NCBI RefSeq assembly: GCF_017614955.1
Contig: NZ_WVUH01000003.1
Coordinates: 24,882 to 88,881 of the forward strand
DNA length: 64,000 nucleotides
Direction of reading: 5' to 3'
Source: Micromonospora echinofusca
GTDB lineage: Bacteria > Actinomycetota > Actinomycetes > Mycobacteriales > Micromonosporaceae
Part shown: one piece after another, positions 52,752 to 60,602 of the stretch
Numbering within the stretch: position 1 is the stretch's first letter
How the letters are laid out: every line of letters begins with the position of its first letter
Notes under the pieces: model-generated
Seen by the model: the letters and a program-made list of their open reading frames with translations, nothing else
The model's database searches: none
What the model was told of the DNA's origin: nothing
Position numbers and translations under genes: made by a program

Positions 52752-53020
52752 GACGGACTCGACGTGGGCTCGCTCCGGACCCGGTCGACGACCGCGCCGA
52801 GGGACCGGGCGGTGGCGAAGGTGTCCCCGGTGAGCGTGTCGTCGGGGAGTGCCACGCCCAACTCGTCCTCGATGTCGAAGACCAGTTCCACCGCCTCCAT
52901 CGAGTCCAGGCCGAGGTCGGTCAGGGGCGCGGTGGGGTCCAGCGGGGTCTCCGCCGGCAGGTTCCGCAGGCGGCGGCGCAGCACCGCCTCGAACGCCGGA
53001 TCGATGCCCTGGTCGGTCAT
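52748..53020 (-). CDS. Acyl carrier protein
   Basis: A 90-residue ACP with Ser40 in TDLGLDSMEAVELVFDIEDE, the typical LGxDS with helix II. It overlaps the decarboxylase by four bases on one side and the acyl-CoA-dehydrogenase-like gene by four on the other. Its direct neighbour, the LysA-type decarboxylase, suggests that it carries the aminoacyl substrate, as BtrI with BtrK and VinL with VinO. Confidence 0.92.
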   Translation of the reverse strand: MTDQGIDPAFEAVLRRRLRNLPAETPLDPTAPLTDLGLDSMEAVELVFDIEDELGVALPDDTLTGDTFATARSLGAVVDRVRSEPTSSPS

Positions 53021-54300
53021 GGTCGGGTCCCTTCGTCGGTGGGTTCTGCCGGAGTGCTCTCCGGTACCGGGTGGCGGGTCAGGTGCAGCCGGCCGGCGTC
53101 GACCACGACGTCCCCGTCGTGGACCACCTCCACCGGCGCGGGATGGCCGAGGAAGGCGAGCAGGCTGGCGGTGAGGCCGTACGCGCCGACGTTCGGCACC
53201 GTCACGTACTGCCCGACCCGGACCGGCGGCAGCGGTACCGCCCGGGCGAGCGAGTCGAGCGGGGTGCAGAGCGGACCGACCACCGAGGTACGTGCCGTCG
53301 CACCGGCATCGCCGGCCGGGGCGGGCACCGGACCGGGGTCGACCGGCTGCACGGTCGGTACCAGCGGGGGGAGCCGGCGCAGCCCGGCCATCCCGCCGAG
53401 GTGGTTGATCCCGGCGTCCAGGACGGTGAACGTCTCGCCCTTGGAGTCCTTGCGGTCCAGCACCGTGCAGACCAGCGTGCCGCAGTCGCCCACCAGGTAC
53501 CGGCCGGACTCGAAGGAGACCCGGGGTGCCTTGTCCCGCCACCCGGGCAGTTCCCGGTCGAGCAGGTCGGCCAGCCGCCCGGCCAGGGTCGGGAAGCGGG
53601 GCCGGTCACCGGCCCGGGCGTACGGCGCACCGAAACCGCCGCCCAGGTCGATCTCGTCGAGGTCACCGAGGACCGCCGTCAGGTGCCGGGCCACCGTGAC
53701 GGCCACCCCGAACTGGCGCAGCAGCACCTCCTCGTCCGGCAGGTTCGTGCCCATGTACAGGTGCAGGCCGGTGATCCGGGCGTACCGGTGACCGGTGAAC
53801 ACCCCCGGTGCGGCGGTCACCCAGCCGGCGTCCGCCCCGAACTGCGACGGCGTACCGGTCATCGACAGGCCCATGCCGGGTACCCCGACGTCGGCGTTCA
53901 CCCGGAGCAGACAGTCCACCGGGGTGCCGTACCGCCCGGCCGCCCGGTCGACGCGGGCGATGTCCACCGGCGAGTCCACCGAGAACCGGCGTACCCCGCA
54001 GTCGAGCGCGTACCCGATGGTCTGTCCGGTCTTGGCCGGTCCGGTCAGCAGGATCCGCTCCGGGGCGACCCCGGCGACGACCGCCGCCGCCACCTCCCCG
54101 GACGAGGTGACCTCCGCGTGGCAGCCCCGCGCGGCCAGCGCCGCCACCAGGGCCGGGTGCGGGTTCGCCTTGAGCGAGTAGTACAGCGTGGACGGCTGCG
54201 GCAGGGCCCGGTGCAGGTCGTCGTGCGCCCGGCGCAGGGCCGCCAGGTCGTAGCCGTAGAGCGGAGTGCCGTACCGGCCGGCGAGGGCGTCGGGGGTCAT
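53017..54300 (-). CDS. PLP-dependent group IV decarboxylase (LysA/BtrK/VinO type)
   Basis: A 427-residue decarboxylase of the alanine-racemase-fold (diaminopimelate/ornithine) family. PLP Lys44 is in LYYSLKANPHPALV; the PLP phosphate motif is IDLGGGFGAPYA; the C-terminal substrate Cys is in GPLCTPLDSLA. Because discrete ACPs lie on both sides, an ACP-bound amino acid is the likely substrate, as in butirosin BtrK (Glu to GABA on the carrier) and VinO (methylaspartate). The final tail after the barrel is Pro/Glu-rich. No lysA role: no diaminopimelate genes nearby. Confidence 0.9.
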   Translation of the reverse strand: MTPDALAGRYGTPLYGYDLAALRRAHDDLHRALPQPSTLYYSLKANPHPALVAALAARGCHAEVTSSGEVAAAVVAGVAPERILLTGPAKTGQTIGYALDCGVRRFSVDSPVDIARVDRAAGRYGTPVDCLLRVNADVGVPGMGLSMTGTPSQFGADAGWVTAAPGVFTGHRYARITGLHLYMGTNLPDEEVLLRQFGVAVTVARHLTAVLGDLDEIDLGGGFGAPYARAGDRPRFPTLAGRLADLLDRELPGWRDKAPRVSFESGRYLVGDCGTLVCTVLDRKDSKGETFTVLDAGINHLGGMAGLRRLPPLVPTVQPVDPGPVPAPAGDAGATARTSVVGPLCTPLDSLARAVPLPPVRVGQYVTVPNVGAYGLTASLLAFLGHPAPVEVVHDGDVVVDAGRLHLTRHPVPESTPAEPTDEGTRP

Positions 54301-55847
54301 CGGACGTGGTCCCAGCCGTCGCGCAGCGCCCGCCGGTCCACCTTGCCGTTGACGTTCAGCGGCAGGGCCGGCACGACCCGGCACTCGGCCGGCATCTTCG
54401 GCTCCTCCAGCCGGTCGGCGAGTTCCTTGCGCAGCCGTTCGGGGGTGAGGTCGCCGGTGACGGCGAGCCGCGACCCGTGCCCGTCGTCCGGGGGGAGCGC
54501 GGCGGCCAGTTCCACCCCGGGTACGTCCATCGCGGCCCCCTCGATCTCGGTGGTGCTGACCCGGACGCCCCGCTGCTTGAAGATGTCGTCGTCCCGGCCG
54601 ACGAAGTACAGGTAGCCGTCGGTGTCGAGCCGGCACCGGTCACCGGTGTGCAGTACCGGCTGGCCGAACGGGTCGGTCCGGAACCGTCGGGCCGTCAGCT
54701 CGGGTGCGTTCCAGTACCCGGCCATCACGTGCGGCCCGCGTACCACGAGTTCACCGGTCTCGCCGGGCGGCAGCGGCGTACCGTCCGGGCCGACGATCCG
54801 GACCTCGGTGTCCGGCAGCGGCCGGCCCACCGAGCCGGGCCGGGTCAGGTAGAGGTTGGGTTCGGCGACGGAGATGCGCTTGCACTCGGTCAGCCCGAAC
54901 ATGGCCACCACGTCGACCTGTGGCAGCAGCGCCCGCAGCCGGGCGCTCACCGCGTCGGTCAGCGCCGCGCCGGTGTTGGTGACCAGGCGGAGCCGCTCCG
55001 GACGGCGGTCGGCGCGGGCGGTCAGCCGGCACAGCGTCACGGCCAGACTGGGGACCAGCGGCAGCACGGTGACCCGCTGGTCGACCAGGCGGCCCAGCAA
55101 CGGCGGCCCGGCGTCGGTCTGGTCGCCCAGGACCAGCCGGGCCCCCGCGAGGCAGGCCAGGAAGACCTGGTAGAGCCCGTAGTCGAAGGAGAGCGGCAGG
55201 CAGCAGAAGACCACGTCGTCGGCCCGGTACCCGAGCCGGGCCTGGATGGCCCGGGCGGCGAAGAGCACCTGCCGGTGGGTCGACACCACCGCCTTCGGCA
55301 GCGCGGTGCTGCCGGAGGTGTAGATCAGCGACACCGGGTCGACGGAGAGGCAGGGCGCGGCGTCCGGCAGCGTCCCCGGTCCCGCCGCGCCGGCCGGTCC
55401 CGCCGCGTCCGGTGCTGCCACGTCCGGGGCCGGGGCCGGGTCCCACACCGCCTCGTCGAGCCCGGCCACCGGTGGCGGGTCGCCGTCACCGCCCAGCGTG
55501 GTCACGAGTGGTGCCGCGCGCGGGGTGGCGACCACCACCCGGGGCGTACAGTCGGCCAGTACGTGCCGCAGGTGGAACGGCCGGATCTGGTCGCTGAGCA
55601 GGACGTACAGCGCGCCGAGCCGGGACGCGGCGAAGAGCAGCGGTACCGCCCCGGCGTCGTTGCCGGCGAGGATCAGCACCCGGTCGCCGCGCCGGACACC
55701 CCGCCCGCGCAGCCACCGGGCGGCGGCCCGGGACCGGTCGGCGAGCTGCCGGTACGACAGTGACCGGTCGCCCTGGGTCAGGGCCACCGCGTCGGGGGTA
55801 CGGGCGGCCCGCCCGTCGAGCAGGTCGTGCAGGAGCGTGCCGGTCAT
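54297..55847 (-). CDS. Free-standing AMP-ligase 1
   Basis: A 516-residue adenylate-forming enzyme. The P-loop is LIYTSGSTALPKAVV with Ala at the usual Gly, followed by MFGLTECKRISVAEP and the C-terminal NVNGKVDRRALRDG with the catalytic Lys. The GLTECKRIS motif is found in acyl-ACP ligases that stand next to ACP and decarboxylase genes. It likely charges one of the ACPs; the partner may be that of 55844, which overlaps it by four bases. The strong GGAGG six bases before the ATG makes the start sure. Confidence 0.87.
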   Translation of the reverse strand: MTGTLLHDLLDGRAARTPDAVALTQGDRSLSYRQLADRSRAAARWLRGRGVRRGDRVLILAGNDAGAVPLLFAASRLGALYVLLSDQIRPFHLRHVLADCTPRVVVATPRAAPLVTTLGGDGDPPPVAGLDEAVWDPAPAPDVAAPDAAGPAGAAGPGTLPDAAPCLSVDPVSLIYTSGSTALPKAVVSTHRQVLFAARAIQARLGYRADDVVFCCLPLSFDYGLYQVFLACLAGARLVLGDQTDAGPPLLGRLVDQRVTVLPLVPSLAVTLCRLTARADRRPERLRLVTNTGAALTDAVSARLRALLPQVDVVAMFGLTECKRISVAEPNLYLTRPGSVGRPLPDTEVRIVGPDGTPLPPGETGELVVRGPHVMAGYWNAPELTARRFRTDPFGQPVLHTGDRCRLDTDGYLYFVGRDDDIFKQRGVRVSTTEIEGAAMDVPGVELAAALPPDDGHGSRLAVTGDLTPERLRKELADRLEEPKMPAECRVVPALPLNVNGKVDRRALRDGWDHVR

Positions 55848-56113
55848 CGGGTACCTCCGGTGGTGGTCGGGCCGGCCAGCGCCCGGCCGACGAGGTCGGT
55901 CAGCGTGTCGAGGGACTCGAAGACCTCCGGTCCGATCTCGTCCGGGTCCACCTCGACGTCGAAGTCGGACTCCAACCGGTCCAGCACGGTCACCACCGCG
56001 ACGGAGTCGAAGCCGGGCAGGTCGAACAGGGAGACGGCGGCGGTGACCGAGTCGACCGGTACGGCCAGCACCCCGCCCACCGTCGCGGCGACCCGGTCGC
56101 GAAGGGCGGTCAC
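55844..56113 (-). CDS. Acyl carrier protein 2 of the carrier cluster
   Basis: An 89-residue ACP with Ser37 in LPGFDSVAVVTVLDRLESDF. Its site FDS instead of LDS and the acidic helix fit peptidyl/acyl carriers fed by free ligases. It sits between the two ligase genes, with four-base overlaps on both sides, so it may be the carrier for the amino acid that starts the pathway. Confidence 0.9.
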   Translation of the reverse strand: MTALRDRVAATVGGVLAVPVDSVTAAVSLFDLPGFDSVAVVTVLDRLESDFDVEVDPDEIGPEVFESLDTLTDLVGRALAGPTTTGGTR

Positions 56114-57648
56114 GACTGTGCTCCCGGTACGGCCAGCAGGTCGGCGAGCCGGGCCCGGGCGATCTTGCCGGTGCTGGTCCGGGGCAGCGCGGAGACCACC
56201 CGGACGGCACCGGGCACCATGTACCCGGGCAGCCGTTCCCGGCAGTGCCGCAGCAGCTCGGCGACCAGCTCCGCGTCGGGTGCCCGGTCGTCGGCGGGGA
56301 CCACGAGCGCGGACAGCCGGTGGGTCAGCTCCGGGTCCGGTTCGGCCACCACCGCCACCTCGGCCACCGCCGGATGGCCGCCGATGCGGGCCTCGATCTC
56401 ACCCAGCTCCACCCGGTACCCCCGGGTCTTGACCAGGCCGTCGCGCCGCCCGAGCAGGTGCAGCACCCCGTCGTCGTCGCGCCGGGCGTGGTCCCCGGTC
56501 CGGTAGAACCGCCGGGTGCCGCTCTCGGTGCACAGCTCCACCTTGCTGCGCGCGGTCAGGTCCGGGCGGCCGAGGTATCCCGGGGTGACACAGTCACCGG
56601 CCACCACGATCTCGCCCTCGCCGGGGGCGTGTTCGGAGGCGGTGCCGTCGTCGGCCAGCAGGGCCAGGGTCACCCCGTCCACCGGCCGGCCGAGCGGCAC
56701 CCGGTCGTCCGGGGGGCCGGTGACCCGCCACCGGGTCACCACGTTCGTCTCGATCGGCCCGTACAGGTTCTCCACGGTGGCCTGCGGGACGGCCGCCATC
56801 AGGGCGGCGAGCGCGTGCGGCCGGAACTCCTCCCCGGCGTAGAGCAGCCGCCGCAGCGCGGGCAGGCCGTCGCGGCGCAGTCCGGACCGGTTGAGCAGCG
56901 CGGTGAGCGCGGACGGTACGGCGTACAGGTGGCTGATCCGGCGTCCGGTCAGGAACCGCTGCAACGCCTGCGGGAACAGGGCGGTGCGCTCCGGTACCAG
57001 GTGCAGGGTGGCACCCCCGGCGAGCCCCACGTACAGGTCGTACACCGGCAGGTCGAAGTGCAGCGGCGCGTGTACCGCCACCTGGTCGCCGACGGCCAGT
57101 GGCAACGCCCGGCGGGCCCAGCGGACGAAGGCCGCCGCGTTGCGGTGGGTGATCACCACCCCCTTCGGGTCCCCGGTCGAGCCGGAGGTGTACAGCACGT
57201 ACGCCTCGTCGTCCGGGCAGAGGCGGGCGGGCACGCCCGCACCGGCACCGGTACCGGCTCCCGACCGGGGATCGACGGCCGGGTCGAGCACCGGCAGGTC
57301 GACCCGGTCGGCGGCGGCGTCGGCGGGATCGGCCAGCATGAGTTCGCAGGCCGCCTGGTCGAGGATGAAGTCCCGCCGTTGCCGGGGCGCGGCGGGATCC
57401 ACCGGCACGTACGACATACCGGCGTGCAGCGTGGCCAGCATGGCGACCACCGTCTCCGGCGCCTTGCGGCTGACGACCGCCACCCGGCCACCCGGGTTGA
57501 CCCGGTCGCGGAGCGTACCGGCGAGCGCGTGCACCGCCCGGAGCAGTTCCCGGTAGGTGACCGGCGGGCCGGTGCCGGCGGCGACAGCGACCGTGGTCGG
57601 GTACCGCCGGGCGGCCTCCTCGACGGCTTCGTGGACGAAGGTCAGCAC
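56110..57648 (-). CDS. Free-standing amino acid adenylation enzyme
   Basis: A 512-residue NRPS-type adenylation enzyme without carrier domain. Motifs: AYVLYTSGSTGDPKGVV, NLYGPIETNVVTRW, RRDGLVKTRGYRVELGEIE and TSTGKIARARL with the catalytic Lys. The predicted specificity residues are about D-L-Y-A-L-A-L-V-V, near the layout of the PltF-type prolyl ligases (D-L-x-Y-L-A-L-V) yet different at two positions, so the amino acid is not proline for sure. GTG at 57648; the BtrH-like gene upstream overlaps it by seven bases. Likely loads the ACP next to it (VinN-like). Confidence 0.9.
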   Translation of the reverse strand: MLTFVHEAVEEAARRYPTTVAVAAGTGPPVTYRELLRAVHALAGTLRDRVNPGGRVAVVSRKAPETVVAMLATLHAGMSYVPVDPAAPRQRRDFILDQAACELMLADPADAAADRVDLPVLDPAVDPRSGAGTGAGAGVPARLCPDDEAYVLYTSGSTGDPKGVVITHRNAAAFVRWARRALPLAVGDQVAVHAPLHFDLPVYDLYVGLAGGATLHLVPERTALFPQALQRFLTGRRISHLYAVPSALTALLNRSGLRRDGLPALRRLLYAGEEFRPHALAALMAAVPQATVENLYGPIETNVVTRWRVTGPPDDRVPLGRPVDGVTLALLADDGTASEHAPGEGEIVVAGDCVTPGYLGRPDLTARSKVELCTESGTRRFYRTGDHARRDDDGVLHLLGRRDGLVKTRGYRVELGEIEARIGGHPAVAEVAVVAEPDPELTHRLSALVVPADDRAPDAELVAELLRHCRERLPGYMVPGAVRVVSALPRTSTGKIARARLADLLAVPGAQS

Positions 57649-58631
57649 CTCGGTTCTCCCTCCTCAAGGGACCGGGCCAGGGCGGTCTCCGCCGCGACCA
57701 CGGCCTGCACCGTGGTGAGCGCCGAACCGGGGGCCCGCCGCCCGGACCGGACCCGGCGGGCCGCCAGGTAGGTGGCTTCGGCGGCCCGTCGCCAGCCGGC
57801 CGCGATCTCGCCGTCGAACCGGTCGGCCAGGGCCGCCGCGCGGGTGCCGGCGGGCCGGTCGGCCAGCCAGCGGGCGTGCAGGCCCCGGTCGCGGGCCAGC
57901 AGCCAGGTCTGCACCGTGAGGTTGGCCAGTTCGGCGCGGCCCAGGCTGCGGTGGGCGTCCAGGAAGGTGGCGTACGTCCCCTGCCCGGCGGCCCGGAGCA
58001 CGGCCGCCGCGTTCGCGGCGACCTGCTGGTCCGGGTCCGGGGTGGCGTCCACTGCGGACTCCTGGACGAGGGTGGCCCACCGGCCGTCGCTCAGGGCGGC
58101 TCGCAGGTCCGCCAGCGGCAGCCGGGTGGCCAGCGGTGTGGCGCGCCCCCACTCGGTGGCGTTGTCGTACGGGTCGACCACGTGCGCGACCGGCCCGCCG
58201 CCGGTGTCGTCGGCGCCGATGCCCTCCAGCACGAAGCCGTGGTCCATGTGCTCGTGTCCGTGGTAGGGCAGCCACGGCAGGTGGTAGGCGTCGCCGACCA
58301 GGAGTACCGGGTCACCCGCGTGCAGGGCCCGTCGCCACTGGTCGGCCCACTGTCCGGGCGGGCCGGCCGGCCGCCACCGGGGGCGCAGGCCGGTCCGGCG
58401 GGCCAGCAGGTCGTCCTGGTCGGCGGCGGGCAGCTCGACCTGCGGTAGACCGACGACCGGCCGGCGCAGGACGAACCGCCAGTCCCGGGCGAACGGGTCC
58501 CGCAGGTCGTCGACCCCCCGGGCGGCCAGCAGCAGCGCGATGTCGTCGGACACGCAGTCCAGCAGGGCGCCGTCGACCCGCCGGAGCTGGTCCGCGCAGG
58601 GCACGAAGGCCCCGGGTGGCGGTCTGCGCAC
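57642..58631 (-). CDS. BtrH-like (BtrH_N) acyltransferase 1
   Basis: A 329-residue protein with the BtrH N-terminal fold, a papain-like thiol acyltransferase. Cys26 in LLDCVSDD, His131 in HMDHGFVLEG and Asp153 in AHVVDPYDN form the expected triad; the block DPVLLVGDAYHLPWLPY is diagnostic. BtrH moves the ACP-bound acyl chain onto the aminoglycoside in butirosin. GTG at 58631, with GGGGAG eight bases upstream, opens the ten-gene minus-strand operon, so it may transfer the finished acyl group from an ACP to an amine. Confidence 0.82.
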   Translation of the reverse strand: MRRPPPGAFVPCADQLRRVDGALLDCVSDDIALLLAARGVDDLRDPFARDWRFVLRRPVVGLPQVELPAADQDDLLARRTGLRPRWRPAGPPGQWADQWRRALHAGDPVLLVGDAYHLPWLPYHGHEHMDHGFVLEGIGADDTGGGPVAHVVDPYDNATEWGRATPLATRLPLADLRAALSDGRWATLVQESAVDATPDPDQQVAANAAAVLRAAGQGTYATFLDAHRSLGRAELANLTVQTWLLARDRGLHARWLADRPAGTRAAALADRFDGEIAAGWRRAAEATYLAARRVRSGRRAPGSALTTVQAVVAAETALARSLEEGEPRC

Positions 58632-58904
58632 GGTCTGTCTCCCCTTCTGCCGGTGAACGGGTCCCAGCGTGTGACCGGACCGGTACGCCGGACAACGCGA
58701 TGGTCTCTTGCTGCCATGACGGCCCACGGCAGCAAGATGCCAATCGATTGATCGGGTGCCCCGGCTGTCCTTTTCTGGACGTCGACCGCCTGCGTCGGAC
58801 CCCGACCACGGGCCCGACGTCGACCGCCTGCTCAGGACACGCCCGTGCCGGGCGTCGACCGGCGGTCGTACCGCCCGCCACCCCCGCGCCCCGAGGGACA
58901 TCGC
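58632..58904. promoter_or_regulatory. Divergent control region of the carrier cluster
   Basis: 273 bases between the two operons. A 16-bp direct repeat (GACGTCGACCGCCTGC) is at 58778-58793 and 58816-58831, 38 bases apart, and a related CGTCGACCG lies near 58855. A palindrome CAATCGATTG is at 58741-58750. These are candidate operators shared by both operons. Confidence 0.6.
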
Positions 58905-60197
58905 ATGAATGACCCGGCCATCGACCAGCTCCTCTCCGCCGCCCGCGCCGCCCTGCGCGCGGCCCCACCGGTCGGCGACGAGGCGTACCTGCGTTTCGCC
59001 CGCAGCGTGGGCGCCCTGGTGCGGCACCGGTGGTCGGAGATCGTGCGGGCCAACGAGGTGGACCTGGCCGCCGGGCACGGTCGGGGCCTGCCGGAGCCGC
59101 TGCTGCACCGGATGCGGCTCACCGGAGCGCACCGCGACCGGGTGGCGGAACTCGCCGGCACGGTCCAACGGGAACTGGTCGCGGCGACCCGCCCCGGTCC
59201 GGTGTTCCAGGGCCTCGGCGGCGCCACCGCCCGGCAGGTGCCCCGGCCGCTCGGCGTCGTGCTGATGATCTACGAGGCCCGGCCGACCGTGACGGTCGAC
59301 GGCACGCTGCTGCCGGTCTGCGCGGGCAACGCGGTGCTGCTCCGTGGCGGTACGGAGATCGCCGCCACCAACGCCGCCCTCGGCGCCGTGTTCGACACCG
59401 CGTTGGCCGAATCCGGACTCCCGGCGGGTCTGGTGCAGGTCCTGACCGACGTGGACCGGGCCGGCCTGCGGCACCTGCTGCGCCGCGACGACGCGATCGA
59501 CGTGCTCATCCCGCGGGGCAGCCCGAGCCTGGTCGACGCCTGCCGGATCAGCTCCCGGATCCCGATGATCGTCGGCGGCGGCGGGGTCAACCACCAGTAC
59601 GTGCACCGCTCGGCCGACCCGGACCTCGCGGTCCGGCTGGTACTCGACGGCAAACTGCCCGAACCGGAGGGCTGCACCGCGCTGGAGATGGTGCTCCTCG
59701 ACGACGCGGTGGCCGACGCCTTCCTCGACCGGCTGGCCCGGCGGGTCGCCGAGCCGGACGTGGCCCGGCTCGCGCTGCGGGTGGACACCACGCTCGCCGA
59801 CCGGCTGCCGGCCGGGCTGCGGGCCGGCCTGGACGTGCGACCCCTGACCGACGCCGACGACGGCCGGGAGTTCCTGGACACCACCCTGGCGGTGCGGACG
59901 GTGTCCGGCCTGGAGCAGGCGGTCGCGCACATCGACCGGTACGGCTCCGGGCACACCGAGGGGATCGTCACCGGTGACCCCCGGGTGGCCGACGAGTTCT
60001 GCCGGCGGGTCGACGCGGCGGCCCTGGTGGTCAACGGGTCGGTACGCCTGCACGACGGGCCCACCCTGGGGCTGGGCACCGAGATCGTGATCGCCACCGG
60101 CCGGCTGCACGTGCGTGGCCCGGTGACCCTGCGCTCCCTGACGACCCGGAGCTGGCGGGTGGAGGGAAACGGCGTGACCCGGTTCCGGGCCGCCTGA
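58905..60197 (+). CDS. Gamma-glutamyl phosphate reductase-like (ProA family)
   Basis: A 430-residue aldehyde-dehydrogenase-superfamily reductase of the ProA group. It has GVVLMIYEARPTVTVDGT, NAVLLRGGTEIAATN, the catalytic Cys257 in PEPEGCTALEMVL and LGTEIVIATGRLHVRGP. ProA normally reduces gamma-glutamyl phosphate to the semialdehyde. No glutamate 5-kinase gene is near, so it may reduce an acyl phosphate or thioester of the pathway. ATG at 58905 with GAGG upstream. First gene of the plus-strand operon. Confidence 0.88.
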   Translation: MNDPAIDQLLSAARAALRAAPPVGDEAYLRFARSVGALVRHRWSEIVRANEVDLAAGHGRGLPEPLLHRMRLTGAHRDRVAELAGTVQRELVAATRPGPVFQGLGGATARQVPRPLGVVLMIYEARPTVTVDGTLLPVCAGNAVLLRGGTEIAATNAALGAVFDTALAESGLPAGLVQVLTDVDRAGLRHLLRRDDAIDVLIPRGSPSLVDACRISSRIPMIVGGGGVNHQYVHRSADPDLAVRLVLDGKLPEPEGCTALEMVLLDDAVADAFLDRLARRVAEPDVARLALRVDTTLADRLPAGLRAGLDVRPLTDADDGREFLDTTLAVRTVSGLEQAVAHIDRYGSGHTEGIVTGDPRVADEFCRRVDAAALVVNGSVRLHDGPTLGLGTEIVIATGRLHVRGPVTLRSLTTRSWRVEGNGVTRFRAA

Positions 60198-60198
60198 A

Positions 60199-60281
60199 CA
60201 ACCCGTGTCGAAGTCGAACCGGGCAACCCGTGTCGAGTCGGACCGGGCAACCGGTGCCGAACCGGCGACCCGTGTCGAACC
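60199..60281 (+). repeat. Four degenerate tandem repeats before the ACP gene
   Basis: Units 60199-60223, 60224-60247, 60248-60265 and 60266-60281 are decaying copies of about CAACCCGTGTCGA...CCGGG. They begin one base after the ProA-like stop and end 18 bases before the ACP start, filling the only sizeable gap in the operon. Confidence 0.75.
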
Positions 60282-60299
60282 CCGTACCGAGGAGTGGTG

Positions 60300-60602
60300 A
60301 TGTCGACCGTGCAACCAGAAGCAGCGACCGGGGCGACCGGCGACCGGGTCCTGGCCGCCGTGAAACGGGTGGTGGTCCGGGAGTCCCGGCTGTCCCTGGA
60401 CCCGGCCACCGTCCCCGACGACGAGCCGCTGGACGGCCGGCTGCTCCGGGTCACCTCACTCGGCCTGCTCGGCATGCTCATCCGGCTGGAGGACGACCTC
60501 GACGCCACCCTGCCCGACGACATCTTCGCCGGTCGGGAGATCCACACCGTGGCCGACCTGGCCGACCTGGTCCGGGCGGCCACCCAGGCCGGGCCGTCGT
60601 GA
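60300..60602 (+). CDS. Acyl carrier protein with unusual serine context
   Basis: A 100-residue carrier protein. The presumed phosphopantetheine Ser53 sits in LLRVTSLGLLGMLIRLEDDL, where the near-universal Asp before Ser is Thr, while the following helix is normal. ATG at 60300 is preceded by AGGAG; two GTG codons just upstream are in frame but less likely. The stop overlaps the next gene (GTGA). It probably pairs with the BtrH-like protein encoded directly after it. Confidence 0.83.
   Translation: MSTVQPEAATGATGDRVLAAVKRVVVRESRLSLDPATVPDDEPLDGRLLRVTSLGLLGMLIRLEDDLDATLPDDIFAGREIHTVADLADLVRAATQAGPS

Noticed and set aside
53017..54300. lysA (diaminopimelate decarboxylase of lysine synthesis)
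   Set aside because: It overlaps ACP and ligase genes and lies in a biosynthetic operon; BtrK/VinO-type function fits better.
51549..57648. PltE/PltF/PltL-type pyrrole-2-carboxylate pathway
   Set aside because: A ligase, ACP and acyl-CoA-dehydrogenase-like protein are present, but the adenylation code differs from prolyl ligases and the flavoprotein is not PltE-like in its visible motifs.
60199..60281. CRISPR-like repeats
   Set aside because: Units are degenerate, directly adjoining and lack unique spacers; no cas genes.
58632..60314. N-terminal extension of the BtrH-like protein across the divergent gap
   Set aside because: The extension is antisense to the ProA-like gene; GTG 58631 has a good ribosome binding site and begins the fold.
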